A DNA stretch of 64,000 nt from Hordeum vulgare subsp. vulgare (Eukaryota; Streptophyta; Magnoliopsida; Poales; Poaceae): the NCBI RefSeq assembly GCF_904849725.1, contig NC_058524.1, positions 29,047,001 to 29,111,000 on the forward strand. Reading direction: 5' to 3'. Positions 10,770 to 25,211 of this stretch are shown piece after piece. Within the stretch, counting starts at the first letter, position 1, and the number at the start of each line of letters is the position of its first letter. The notes beneath the pieces were generated by a model, which was not told where the DNA came from, ran no database searches, and saw only the letters and a program-made list of their open reading frames with translations. Position numbers and translations under genes: made by a program.

Positions 10770-11454
10770 CACTAGTAAAAAAGAAGGCTTTGGTTCACTT
10801 GATGAAATTCCATTAGTCCCGATTCACTCACAAACCGGGATCTATGGGGGCATCGGCCCCGGTTCATGAGGCAAGGGCGCCGGCCAGGCCTCGTGTGCCA
10901 TTGGTCCCGGTTCGTATGACCCATTTGGTCCCGGTTCCAGAGATGAACCGGGACCAGTCTGCCTCGCTCCTGGCTCACAACCATTAGTCCCGGTTTGTGG
11001 CTGGAACCGGGAACAAATGTTGAACTTTAGTCTCGGTTCCAGCCCCAAACCGGGACCAATGGTTGGCCTATATATACTTCCTTCCCGTGAGCAGAGCAGT
11101 GCACTGCTCTGTTTTTTTGCCCGGTCGTGGGAGAGCTTTCTGGTGCTCTAGCTCACCTCCTATGCACATGAGGTGTTCGATGAAATGTCCGAGCCACACT
11201 TAAGCTTTCTCCTCTCGAATCTCCTTGTCGAAACTCCATTTTCCTCAAGTTTTGTGTAGCTTCCGCGGTCAGTCCTGTCCCGTCCCCGTCCTCACCGCCG
11301 TCGATCACCCGCGCCCATCTAGGCACCGGCACCACCGTGGTTAGTCTCTTCTTCTTATCTTTTTTCTAAAAGAAAAAAGTTCTTACTTTTATGATTTAGA
11401 TAGATATTTATGTAATTTTCTTACTTTTATTATTGTTTGTTACTATATAGTGTG

Positions 11455-11857
11455 ATGGTTTTGGTGTCCGCCTCCATCGGTCCTCGTCCTGTCTATGATT
11501 CAGATGTGGTATATATTATCTTTTATAACTATTTGTTTTATTTAGTGTTTATGACAATTATGCCGACCAACGTGACATAGATTTTTTTTAATCTACGAGG
11601 TATGTGAACGGGAAATTTGAACTGGCATAGAAATTCTTGCCAAGAAATTGAATTTGTTGAAAAAGAAAAAAAAATACTCGAAAGAAAAATTACAAAGAGT
11701 TGAGGAGGAGAAGATGATATTGGAGTTGGATGTTGCCGATGGACGTGACGATCACAAGATGAAGATGGATGCAATGCGCTTGAAGACTAGAAAGAATAGA
11801 AAATATGACATTCATACTGAGGCTTGGTATCATTATTTGGATCAATTGGTACCTTAG
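11455..11857 (+). pseudogene. CACTA small coiled-coil ORF, decayed copy
   Basis: Exon 1 at 11455-11508 encodes an 18-residue start (MVLVSASIGPRPVYDSDV) that closely matches 25212-25265. The second part keeps the conserved MDAMRLK and EAWYHY motifs but has lost frame continuity after the acceptor and ends early at 11855-11857, before the membrane segment. See 25212-25680 for the better copy. Confidence 0.6.
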
Positions 11858-12103
11858 TTGTGGTTATGATCGCATTTGTTGTTGCATTTAAATTTTATAG
11901 TTTTAATGTATGTTCTAATTAGATGCTCTAGAGAACTATATGTTGTTCAATAATGAGAACTATGTATGAACGTTATGTATTTATTTTGGTCACTACTATA
12001 TTTTGGCTTTAATGTGATGATGAATTTCTATTAATTTGGTCACTTTTCTATTCATGATATGTTGTAATGGTTTTTAATACACTTTATTATATAACACACA
12101 AAG

Positions 12104-12901
12104 ATGAACCGACAATGGATGTACGACGCACCTCCGAGTATATTAAGGGCGTGCAAAATTTTCTCGAAGCGGCTAAGGCAAACAAGCAGAATGATTTTAT
12201 GCATTGTCCATGTACTGTTTGTGGGAATACGAAGTCTTTCTCCGACTATAAAACCCTTCACTTCCACCTGCTTCAATAGGGTTTTATGCCACACTATAAT
12301 GTTTCGACCAAGCACGGAGAAATAGGGGTTATGATGGAAGACAATGTAAAAGAAGAGGATGATGACAACTACCCGCCCCCTGAATACGGTGATGCTGCAA
12401 TGGGGGAAGCTGACGATCAAGAGGAACCAGACGATGTGCCCGATGATGTTCTTCGTCGCGTCATTGTTGATACACATAGAGAATGCGAAAGTGAAAGGGA
12501 CATGTTGAAGTTCGATCGCATGTTAGAGGATCACAAAAAAGGGTTGTACCCAAATTGCGATGATGACAACACAAAGCTTGATACCACACTGTAATTATTG
12601 CAATGGAAGGCAGACAATGGTGTATCTAACAAGAGATTTAGTTCGCTACTGAAATAATGAAGAAGAAGCTTCCAAAGGATAACGAATTGTCCGGCAGTAC
12701 GTACGAAGCAAAGAAAATTCTATGCCCTCTAGGATTGGAGGTGCAGAAGATACATGCATGCCCTAATGATTGCATCCTCTACCGCGGTGTGTACGAGGAT
12801 TTGAACGGATGCCCGGTATGCGGCGCATTACGGTATAAGATCAGAAGAGATGATCGTGGTGATGTTGAGGGACAGCGCACCGGGAAGATGGTTCCTGCCA
12901 A
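12104..12901 (+). pseudogene. TNP2-type CACTA transposase, 5' remnant
   Basis: This is the start of a CACTA transposase. MNRQWMY at 12104 matches the start at 25845, and the transposase-associated zinc-ligand region (CPCTVCGN) and the KILCPLGLEVQKIHACPNDC region follow. Frameshifts and stops (for example TAG near 12278, TAA near 12592) break the frame. It is cut off at 12901. Confidence 0.8.
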
Positions 12902-13385
12902 GGCGCTCTGAAAACTTGTGTGTGCATGTGCACTTAACTCGGCACTACACGCAAACCGAAAAAACCCATCATAAAACTTGTGTTGCGGGTGCATATAAGT
13001 CACACTGGCCATTTGGACCGGTCTGCCGCCTGGTTCGGAGGTCACGTGTGGGGGTAGTTTTTTTTTTTTTTGCACAAAAGACACTCTTTTCTTTGCTAAT
13101 CAAATGGTGACGTCCCTGCCTACTTTGACTGCCGTTTCTCTTTGTTTGCCGATGGGTGACGTGAGGAGTGGTGTTGCAGGTGTGTCGAGCTCGTCGGCGG
13201 CAAGTGTACCGGCGAAGATGACTGAGATGTAGCCAAAGTTGAGGACAAAAGAGGATGGACGCCCGACCAACGGTTAGCCCTCTGTCTTCACCCCTCCCCC
13301 TAATAGCTAGGGTTATCCGCTTACGCTGTCAGATTATAGGTAGATTAGGTCTACCTGAGAAACGAGCAGGAGCACTCTCTTTTCA
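12902..13385. repeat. Unit U, copy 2
   Basis: Aligns with 13921-14375 in direct orientation (cactggccatttggaccgg, cgatgggtga and gtgtcgagctcgtc motifs and so on). It begins with the ~44 bp also present at 10726-10769. No coding potential is recognised. Confidence 0.8.
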
Positions 13386-13648
13386 TATAAAAAGCAGTAA
13401 TAGTAATAAGTATGGACGCACATTCTTTCACTTAAGCACATTACACAGTTCTACAAAATTTTACTTTGATGGCTCCGTATATCTAGGAACACTTGAATAT
13501 TATATGGTCCAAGAACCCGGAGCAGTCTAACTCCTCGATTAAACGTAGGAACACTTGAATATTATATGGTCCAAGAACCCGGAGCAGTCTAACTCCTCGA
13601 TTAAACGTAAACACATTACGACTTTTGGCAGTTTGTTGCAAATACATT
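13386..13648 (+). mobile_element. CACTA fragment (TNP2 3' region)
   Basis: Matches the 3' part of the TNP2 frame of the CACTA element near 28315-28500 (ctttcac-t-aagcaca, the ggctccatatatc region, acttt-ggc-gttggttgcaa) with many differences. It is sandwiched between two copies of unit U and includes a 62 bp perfect duplication. Confidence 0.7.
13484..13607 (+). repeat. 62 bp perfect tandem duplication
   Basis: Positions 13484-13545 and 13546-13607 are identical (starting taggaacacttgaatattat). The homologous CACTA at 28400 has the sequence once. The duplication therefore arose in this fragment and is recent. Confidence 0.9.
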
Positions 13649-14385
13649 CGGTTGACTTGACTTATGTACGTATGAATTGGCCATGTATAAGCTGGAGTGG
13701 AGCTAGCAATTTTGTAGTAGTATAGTTCCTAGATCAAGAAACTGATTGATGTGCTCACCACTGGCAGATGGGGACGTATATTTTGCTGGCTGTTGAGAGG
13801 TCAGGTTAGGTAATATGAGAACATTTCCTTTATTTCCTTTGTGACCTTTGTGTGTGTGTGTGTTTCGGTGTCTCAAATCTTTTAGCGTTTCTACACGAGT
13901 AAAAGGCGCACTGGCACTTTAAAAAGTTGTGTTGCGTATGCACTTAAGTCGTACTATACGCAGACCGGAAAAACCCTCATAAAACTTTTGTTGTGGGTGC
14001 ATATAGGTTACACTGGCCATTTGGACCGGACTGTCGCCTGGTTCAGAGGTCACGCGAGGCACACATGTCACGTGTGGGGGTAGTTTTTTTTTGCACAAAA
14101 GACACTCTTTTCTTTGCTAATCACATGGTGACGTCCCTACCTATTTTACCGCCGTTTCCTTTGTTTGCCGATGGGTGAGGCGACGAGCGGTGTTGCGGGT
14201 GTGTCGAGCTCGTCAGCGGCAAGTGTACTGGCGAAGATGACTGAGATGTAGCCAAAATTAAGGACATAAGAGGATGGACGCCTGACCTACCGTTAGCCCT
14301 CTGTCTCCTTCCCTCCCCCTAATAGCTTGGGTTATCCGCTTACGCTGCCAGATTAGGTAGATTAGGTCTACGACGATTGGCTCCC
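13649..14385. repeat. Unit U, copy 3 (uninterrupted)
   Basis: An uninterrupted version of the DNA that in copy 1 is split by the Harbinger element (5234-5458 and 10696 onward) and by CACTA 1. The Harbinger empty site is TTA at 13882-13884. The CACTA empty site corresponds to about 13952-13955. Confidence 0.85.
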
Positions 14386-14545
14386 CCCCTAATAGCTAGG
14401 TCTCCGATAGATTTGGTAGTGAATTAGTTTTTCTTGTAGGATTGTACCCAATCTTATGTTTCATCTGCCGATTGCTTGCTAGGGTTAGTGAATTGATCAT
14501 AAATTTTGCAATATAGGTTCAGATTTAGGAAAATTCAGTATAGAG

Positions 14546-16229
14546 ATGCATCATGGTGGCTTCTTCACAGGAAAAGGAATTAATTTGGCATATTTGGATG
14601 AAAAAGTATCCGTGTTTGATAACCTTGTTAGGAACACTTTCTGCAATGATATGATTGACTATATGTTGTGGCAATTGAAATATCCACCTGGTGAGTTAGA
14701 TATGGTGTTCTGGTACCCACCAGGTAAAACACTAGGAGAATGGGACCCAATTAATTTTTAAGGAGAGGTGTTTGTTTTGTTTGTGAAGCATGTGAAACAA
14801 GTGAGATTGAAAAATTGGAATAGGAGGAAGATGACATTGCTTATAGGGTTGGCCCTGCATTGCCTCCGATATCTCCGGCGATGAGGAGTAGCTTGTCTTA
14901 TTAGCTCACTATAAGGATCTATGTTCAGTTAGCTAGCTACCGGTTAATCATGTTCGGTTTACCCGTTGCATGTGCTTCTCCTGTCTTTCCTTAACAAATT
15001 GTAGTGAATTATCCTATGTATTTTTACCATGCAATCTGATCCTAGTGTATATGTTATATATGTCATGAAATGTGGTGCTCACTTATTAACTGTTTGGTTA
15101 ATTTATTGTCGTGTTCACTTAACGGTTTGGTTCAGTTATGCAATGTGATGTTCAATTCTTCTGGGTGCAATTTTGTTTTGTCTTCTATATGTGAGATAAA
15201 CTGAATTTGGTTGTACAAATTACATGAGAAACAGATACAATTGCTATATATACAAGTTGTCAAGCATGCTTCATTTGGTTAACTGTCTCATCTTCTAGTA
15301 TGTTATACATTGTACAATGTTGTGGGTACAATTTTATATTGTTATGCATCTGAGGAATAAATTAAATTTGGTTGCACTTAATACATGAGAAACATATACA
15401 ATTGCTATATTTCTTAGTTGTTAATCATGTTTGGTTTGGATAAATGGCTTTTACATGTGGCTCGAATTAATTTGCTAAATCTGCAATGTGTTCATTTTTA
15501 ATCAACATATTTTGCTGATAGCATGTCAACCCTCACTTAACCTGATCAATAACTACCTTATATGTGTTGCAGGGAAACAATTGAAAGCACTGAGGTTTAC
15601 AATCGATGTTTGCACATGCATGATCCTTTTGTCTAATAGTAGCACATTATTGTGCAATTGCAAAAGCCATTCAAATATTTAGGTTTTTAACAATTTGGTG
15701 TTGCACATGTAGGCCCTCCTGTTAGAGGTTTTGACCCACTGTTCGACCCTTTTTGCATATAGGGAACGAGTTGTTCATGAATATCAGTCAAGTCAAGAAA
15801 GTCAGAAAGATTGTTAGGATAAAGAAACTAGCAACAAAAAATAACAAGGTCTTCATCTGCATAATGAAGAAGACATCAGTGCACTACACGACGGTACTAA
15901 CTATTATACCTTGTCCTTTTTATTCCTTTGCGCCATTTCAAATCCAAAGAAGATATTTATGCATATCCTTGTTTTCAGACCTTTTCAAAGAAGTTCACTA
16001 ATGATTACCTGTCAAATCACCTGTATGGTCAAGAGGCAAGGAAGGTATTCATACAATACCCAGGGTACAATCTTGAAGTCTTCCTGAAGAGGACAAAGGA
16101 TGGACGGTCAATGATCCACAGGCACTAGCCTAAAGTTGCAAAGACGTTCAACATCAATGAAGGCTCAATATTCGCCTTCCACTTCAACAATTTTCCAAAT
16201 GAGATTCATGTGTGTATCTACCATCTATG
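14546..16229 (+). pseudogene. Decayed B3-domain (REM-like) gene
   Basis: The pieces read in order as one plant gene. A segment at 14546-14761 (HHGGFFTGKG, YLDEKV, FDN) resembles the N-terminal PB1-like domain seen in some plant proteins, which is tentative. Basic residues with KVRKIVRIKKLATKNNK then appear at about 15760-15895. After a likely intron, a B3 DNA-binding domain lies at about 15940-16229 (FSKKFTNDYL, QYPGYNLEVFLKR, NINEGSIFAFHF). Within B3 an in-frame TAG follows IHRH near 16126, at the position where the family has tryptophan, so the product would be truncated. B3 proteins bind DNA in the nucleus. Unit U copy 3 lies just upstream and may have supplied its 5' region. Confidence 0.6.
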
Positions 16230-16680
16230 ATGCTAATTTCCAAAAGTTATAGATGTTGCATGTCAAACATGGTGCTAGTGCAGTTGTGTAATGGGGGTTT
16301 CTAGCTATATGCATATACGATGTAAGTGAGTGCTGAAGCTACATGATGTTGTACTCTGATGTATTTCAATTACGAAATTCTGGTTCTGTAATACGCTGAA
16401 ATATATTGTATGCTTAATATGAAGTGTCAATTTGATTAATAAATGGATTACTATAATAGGCCACTTATTCTGGTGATTGAGGTTTTCTATTGCAAACGGT
16501 TATTGAGAAAACAATGTGGGCACTTGACTAACACAACACACACGGTTTTTAAGATGAAAACGTGTTCGATCAATGAACAATCACACATGCCTTCCTCTTG
16601 ATAACTGTTTGCATTAGGCCACCTTGCGCAAACACTTTCCATAGAAAGATTGTGTGTAATGGACAGCCTATGCCACATTG

Positions 16681-19519
16681 GTCTCAATGTTATGTATATG
16701 TGTATCATCGCTATCAAGGTTCAATATGAACAATTCTCTCACATTGGGTGTATGACCATAAAATATATTACTCATAGAAATAGAACAACCATTATTATCT
16801 GACTGAAACGAGTAACCGTCTCGCAATAAACAAGATCCAGATATAATGTTCATGCTTAACGCACACACTAAATAATAATTATTTAAGTTTATAACTAATC
16901 CTGATGGTAACTGAAGTGAGACTGTGCCGACGGCGATTGCATCAACCTTGGAACCATTTCCCACGCGCATTGTCACTTAATCTTTCGCCAGCCTTTGTTT
17001 ATTCCGCAGTTCCTGCTTCAAGTTGCAAATATAAGCAACAGAACCGGTATTGAATACCCAGGCACTACTACGAGAGTTGGTTAAGTACACATCAATAACA
17101 TGCATATCAAATATACCTTATTTTTCCTTGGCCGCGTTCTTATCAGCCAAATACTTGGGGCAGTTGCGCTTCGAGTGACCCAGTCCCTTGCAATAATAAC
17201 ACCCTGTTTCAAGCTTAGGTCCAGCCTTGGGTTTCTTCGTCGGATTGGCAACAGGCTTGCCGCTCTTCTTGGAGTTACCCTTCTTGCATTTGTCGTTTCT
17301 CTTGAAACTAGTGGTCTTATTGACCATCAACACTTGATGCTCTTTCCGGAGTTCTGACTCTGCGACTTTCAGCATCGCGAATAACTCGCTGGGTGAATTG
17401 TTCATCCCTTGCATGTTATAGTTTAACACAAAGCTCTTATAGCTAGGTGGAAGTGATTGAAGAATTATGTCAGTGATAGCCTCTTGCGGGAGTTCAATCC
17501 CCAGCTCAGCTAGACGGTTTGAGTAAAAGGACATGTTGAGCACATGTTCACTGACAGACGAATTCTCCTCCATCTTGCAAGCATAGAATTTATCTGAGGT
17601 CTCATACCTCTCGATCCGGGCGTTCTTCTGAAAGATAATTAACTTCAACTCCTGGAACATCTCATATGCTCCATGACGCTCAAAGCGATGTTGAAGTCCC
17701 GGCTCTAAGCCATACAAGACTGCATATTTAACTACCGAGTAGTCTTCCTTACGTGTTAACCACGAGTTCAAAACATCTTGGCTAGACGTAGCGGGTGGTT
17801 CATCTCCTAGCGCAGCATTAAGGACATAATCCTTGTTCGCAGCTTGCAGGAGCATCTTAAGATTACGATCCCAGTCTACAAAATTGCTTCCATCATCTTT
17901 CAATTTAGCTTTCTCTAGGAACGTATTAAAATTCAGGGTGACTGTTGTGTGAGCCATTGATCTACACAACAAATATTGCAAAGTGGACTTAGACTACGTT
18001 TAAGATAATTAGAGTTTAACTAATCAAATTACTGATAAACTCCCACTCAAAAAGTACATCTCTCTAGTCATTTGAGTGTTACGTGATCCAAATTCACCAA
18101 CTCAAGTCCGATCATCACGTAAGTTGAGAATAGTGTCAGTGGTAAGCATCTCTATGCTAATCATAACAACTATACGATTCATGCTCGACCTGTCGCTCTC
18201 ATGTGTTCCGAGGCCATGTTTGCACATGCTAGGCTCGTCAAGTTTAACCCGAGTGTTCCGCGTGTGCAACTGTTTTGCACCCATTGTATGTGAACGTTGA
18301 GTCTATCACACCCGATCATCACGTGGTGTCTTGAAACGACGAACTGTCGCAACGGTGCACAGTCGGGGATAGCACAATTTCATCTTGAAATTTTAGTGAG
18401 AGATCACCTTATAATACTACCGTCGTTCTAATCAAAATAAGGTGCATAAAAGGATTAACATCACATGCAATTCATAAATGACATGACATGGCCATCATCT
18501 TGTGCTTCTTGATCTCCATCACCAAAGCACCGGGCATGATCCTCTTGTCACCGGCGCCACACCATGATCTCCATCAACGTGCCGCCATCGAGGTTGTCGT
18601 GCTATCTATGTTGTTACTACTAAAGCTACAACATAGCAATATAGTAAACGCATCTGCAAACACAAACGTTAGTTTAAAGACAACCCTATGACTCCTGCCG
18701 GTTGCCGTAGCATCGACGTGCAAGTCGATATTAACTATTACAACATGATCATCTCATACATCCAAAATATCACATCACGTCATTGGCCATATCATATCAC
18801 AAGCATACCCTGCAAAAACATTTTAGACGTCCCCTAATTTGTTGTTGCATGTTTTACGTGACTCCTATGAGTATCTAGTATGATCGCGTCTTACTTACGC
18901 AAAAACCACAATGGAGATGTTCAAATTGCTATTTAACCTCTCTCCAAGGACCGCATCGGTCAAAACCAATTCAACCAAAGTTGAAGAAACGGGCACCCGC
19001 CAGTCATCTTTATGCAACAAGTTGCATCTTAGTCGATGAAACCAATCTCTCGTAAGCGTACGAGTAATGTCGGTCCGGGCCGCTTCAATCCAACAATACG
19101 CCGAATCGAGAAAAGACTAAGGAGGGCAGCAAATCGAACATCAACGTCCACAAAACCTTTTGTGTTCCACTCGAGATAACATCTACGCATGAACCTAGCT
19201 CATGATACCACTATTGGGGAATGTTGCATGGGAAACAAAATTTTCCTACGCACACGAAGACCTATCATGGTGATGTCCATCTACGAGAGGAGATTAGATC
19301 TACGTACCCTTGTAGATCGCTAAGCGGGAAGCGTTAAGAAATGCGGTTGATGTAGTAGTACAGCTTCGTGATTCAAATCACCGTCGTCCCACGATCCGTT
19401 TCGATCTAGCGCCAAACGGACGGCACCTCCGCGTTCAGCACACGTACAGCTCAATGACGATCTCGGCCTTCTTGATCCAGCAAGAGAGACGAAGAAGTAG
19501 ATGAGTTCTCCGGCAGCAC
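16681..19519 (-). mobile_element. Angela/BARE1-like Copia fragment
   Basis: On the minus strand the order is: LTR 3' part (19519-19212), primer-site region, leader, gag (17981-17118) and protease/pre-integrase part (16976-16681). It parallels 33715-36580 of the complete Angela-like element but is more diverged. The fragment stops at 16681, just after the motif that in the complete element precedes the integrase (gagacca), and at 19519 inside the LTR, where peroxidase block B begins. Both the 3' half and the outer LTR are missing. Confidence 0.85.
17118..17981 (-). pseudogene. Copia Gag, fragment of an inactive element
   Basis: An open frame of 287 codons encodes the capsid-like UBN2-type Gag of an Angela/BARE-like retrotransposon. 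It ends with a CCHC zinc knuckle (CYYCKGLGHSKRNC). The frame is intact for Gag, but the pol downstream is broken and then absent, so the element is not autonomous. The homologous Gag begins at 35305 in the complete element. Confidence 0.85.
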
Positions 19520-19521
19520 AC

Positions 19522-21490
<1,969 letters not shown>

Positions 21491-21639
21491 GTTCAGTTGG
21501 CTGACTGTGCTCCTCACAACCAGTGGGCGCCGGCGATGATATGATGATACACGATGAGTATATAGTAAGGAGTAACAAACATTAGTTCACTTACCCTGAT
21601 TTTGTAGAAAATGAGCTTACTAACCCTGATGTATATATG

Positions 21640-21835
21640 TCTGAACAGGTCATGTGTAAGCTGGACCTGGACTGAGGCTAGCCATTTTCTAGTAATAGTA
21701 GCTAGATCAAGCAGCCGCTGATTGACGGGGATGCGTGTTTTTCCGGCCGTTGAGAAGTCATCAATCAAGTTAATTAAGAACATTTCTTTTGTGTCGGTGT
21801 GTACGTGTGCTTCGTGTTTCAAATCCGTAGTGCGA
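21640..21835. repeat. Diverged unit U fragment upstream of peroxidase B
   Basis: Shares tgtaagctgga, gctagatcaagca, ggctgttgag-like and gtgtgcttcg-tgt-tcaaatcc motifs, in order, with 5265-5455 and 13680-13880. The similarity ends at the TTA position (here gtagtgcgag). Confidence 0.65.
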
Positions 21836-22206
21836 GAAATTTCCTGGGAGCTAGTAGCTAGGCCACCTTGTTTAACAGGTAGAGCAAGCGTGCATCATTA
21901 AGTACTAATTCCTTGGTAGGAACAGCCTAACAGGTAGAAGATGTGATGGGTGTAATCACACGGAAATTAATTTATGTTATGTTGTGTGGATTGAAAACAT
22001 GACATTTAATCTCAGTGATCAATGCCAAATTTTGCAGTTAACCCTTGATTCAGTGTAAAATTTTGCAAGAATACATATGAAGTCAACATATTCAGTGCAT
22101 GCAGAATACTCGAATTAACAGTGTGGCCAAATGTAGTGTATAGCGTGAAGAGAAAAGAAAGTGAATATATGTCTCAGATTCATATATATATGAAAAATAT
22201 ACATAT

Positions 22207-23868
22207 ATATAGGACGGCCGTTTGAGGCACCTAGATATGTATATATATTAACATTTATTGTATCCTTATATAGCATTTATTGATTCCTACAATAAATTAC
22301 TAGGTATGTACCTCGCCGTGTATGTACGTAACTTTATTAGTACGCATATGTATACATGCACATGTATATAATTTCGTTAGTAGGTATTTACATATCCGCT
22401 TATGTATATTATTTTTCACTAGCTACAAATTATAATAAATCATTGGGTATATATATACCCGCATATGTATATTATTTTATTAGTAGGTATATCATATCCA
22501 CGTATGTACATAATTTCGTTACTAGGTATACATATATATCCGCATACATATGTAATGTTTTGACTAGCTGCAAACCAAAATAAATCACTAAAAATATATA
22601 CCCATGTATGTACATTATTTCATAGTTAGGTATTATATACCAATGGTATGTCTCTACGATTTGGAGTCAATGCCCAATTTGTTGGTTTTAAACAATAATT
22701 TTTTTTTCATGAATACCTAATGAAATAATCAAGGGAAAATCTAATGAGCTTCGTACGCACACATGCTCTCCCGTGCAGCGGCCGCGCGCATGTGTTATAC
22801 TAGCTATTTGTATTTTAAAAATGATTTATCTTTCAAACCGTTATACCAATTAATGATCCATTTTCATCACTGACTTTATCGCGACGAGATCTTTAAAACT
22901 AGATCCCATGTTAACATGTTTCGATAATTTTTGTTTTCGTCGGTACTTGCCAGATTATTATGACTTACTTGTCATATTATTTGTTATATAGTTCTGACAT
23001 TAAATTAACTTGGTTATCACATTCATGAATGAGTAAAAAACTTGATTCATTATACTTGTGCTGATTCAAGCATTAGCTTTTTCGTTAATAGTGCTTTAAT
23101 ACCCACGTTTTAGCTTCACAGAACATTGTAATACTTAAAAAGTATAAAATTATTGTCATGATAACTATGTATAATTTTTGTGACAACTGTACATCCGTAA
23201 GATGACAACTATGATGACATAAATGTGGCAACTAGGAACGACGAAAAAAAATCAACGAAACATGTCAATATGGGATCTTATTTTAAAGGTTTTGTCGAGA
23301 CGAACCTAACCGTGAAGGGGAATCTCCAATCAAATCATTAATTTATGAGATAAAACATTTTTAAGATTGACAATAAATATGCATAAGATGTTGACTAGGA
23401 CTCCAAAACGTTTTGCATGCATGCGCTGTTAAAATGCTTCTTTTCCTCATTGAGATGCATGCAAGAGTACAAGTTTTTGCTAACCTAAGAGCCGTATTTA
23501 TATAATTTTTTAATCCAGAAACATGTCCTTAAATGCGATTTGCGCCTTGATCAGCCAGCCGCCGCACGGGAAGGCAGCCGTGCGGCGCCGCTCCGTAGCG
23601 AGCTCCAATAATCAATGTCTATCTATACATGTATCCATCTATACATAGAAGGTTCACTAACTGGCGAGTCACATTGTGCGTACATGCATGTATACCTTGA
23701 TCTAGAAAAAAAATGCATGTAAATATGTATACCTATTTCCTTTTATTTTATTATTCTCTCTCCACGAATTAATGTGCGTTTTAATTCCTTCCAAATCAAT
23801 AAATCTTAATAAATTGACATGCAAACTATTAAATGCTAGGTGCCTGGGCACCGAGGTGCCCCAAACAA
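22207..23868. mobile_element. AT-rich element with GAGGCACCTAG ends, class unknown
   Basis: The left end GTTTGAGGCACCTAG (about 22209) and the right end CTAGGTGCC...GAGGTGCCCCAAAC (about 23845-23868) are inverted relative to each other. The right end, reverse-complemented, closely matches the left end of another element at 55735. The interior holds an array of degenerate AT-rich units (22330-22650, taggtata...atccgcatatgtatatta) and no gene. I could not identify a target duplication. Confidence 0.5.
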
Positions 23869-24312
23869 TTTACCTATGCATAAGAGCATCTCTAACAGCC
23901 ACGCGATATAAGCGCCGCGCTGAAAAAGTTATGTTTTGCGCGCGCAGCCGCTTCGGCCGCTCCAGCGGAGGCAAAAAAACGCACACACGGCATAAATGGC
24001 TCAGCGCGCTGCTTATTTCATGTCTCCGTTCCCGCGCGCTGCACACTCGAGCGCTCGCGTCGCATCCTCTCCGACCGTGACGCCTTCGTCCCGTCCGCGC
24101 CACCGCCGGCGAATTCGCCCAATGTACGGCCGCGCCAACATCCCCTTCACCCCTTCCTACGCTCGCGCCCCGCCGCTGCCGGCGCAAACCCTAGCACGGG
24201 GAGCTCTGGCTTCGCCTCCGCCGATGCTCCTCCAACCACCGGTCTCGCGCGCGACCTTTTCATAGCGCCACGGACGACCTCGGCGGTGGGTAGCGTCGCG
24301 CCGACGGCCGCC

Positions 24313-24374
24313 ATGAAGCTACGTGCCCCCCTCTCGAAGCTCCCAAATGCGGCGGTGGCGAAGAAGGGCAAGGT
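24313..24374 (+). pseudogene. NAM-associated/Myb-like gene, 5' exon part (split by CACTA)
   Basis: ATG at 24313 opens a basic N-terminus (MKLRAPLSKLP, then AAVAKKGK). The CACTA element at 24375 interrupts it. With one GGT copy counted, the frame continues at 44262, with one TGA after the junction. See 44262-46066. Confidence 0.65.
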
Positions 24375-24419
24375 CACTAGTAGAAAACAGGGCATTGAGC
24401 CAACCACATTGGACCCGGA

Positions 24420-24690
24420 TTGGATATAAACCGGTTCTAAAGGGTCTGTCTGCTGGGCCCCCTCCTTGCAGCAAATGGCCGCAAGGCCTTTAGGACCGGT
24501 TTGTAACACAAACCGGTCCTAAAGGTTTTTGGACCGTTTGCTGCAGGGAGGGGGGCCCAGTGGACAGACCCTTTAGAACCGGTTTGTATCACAAACCGGT
24601 GCTAAAGGTTTTCTCATTTTTGCAGCAACTGCGGGGCCCCGCTGTCAGACCCTTTAGCACCGGTTTTTGACACAAACCGGTCCTAAAGCC
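24420..24690. repeat. CACTA 5' subterminal repeats
   Basis: Multiple direct and inverted copies of the motif cctttag(c/g/a)accggttt and its complement. In CACTA elements such repeats bind the transposase-associated protein. Here the motif occurs in both orientations and forms hairpins. Confidence 0.8.
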
Positions 24691-25211
24691 CTCCTCTCCT
24701 TCCTCCCCGAGCACCCCTATATTCCACCCCATTATTTCTAGCTCCATTTTTTCTAGCTCGAGCTCAACTCCATTTTTGCTCTCTCCTTCCTCTTGGGAGC
24801 TCTAATCCATCCCCATTTTTCTCCACCATTTGTCAAGATTGTTGGCACCCATCGGTCCTACGATTAGCATCAACATTCCCTCTTCCGGTATTGCAAGTTT
24901 TGCTCGTTTTCTTGCTCATTTCATTTTTGTTGTGCAAGCTAGGTGTTTGATGAAATGCCTAAGCTAGAGAGAGTTCATCATTTGTTATGTATACATATGC
25001 AATTTGAGCTCAAATTTAATTATGATTTGTGGTTTTTTTTAGTGTCGCGCGCCTTGTCCCCTCCTCACCGCCGTCGATCGCCCCGTCACCGACACAACCT
25101 TGGTGAGCCTATTGTTTTTATTTACCAAAACAAATTTTGATTTGTATGATTTACATATTTACTTGTATATAATTTTCTTATTGTGTAAGATTTTTTTATA
25201 TATATAGCGCC

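Larger units (their letters stand above)
10770..12901 (+). mobile_element. CACTA element 1, 3'-truncated
   Basis: The element begins with the CACTA terminus CACTAGTAAAAAAG, followed by subterminal inverted motifs of the type gtcccggtt / aaccgggac up to about 11060. It contains decayed versions of the small ORF and the TNP2 start that are better preserved in the CACTA element at 24375. Colinearity stops at 12901, inside the TNP2 frame (gttcctgccaag), where unit U sequence begins. No 3' terminus is present here, so the element is immobile. Confidence 0.85.
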
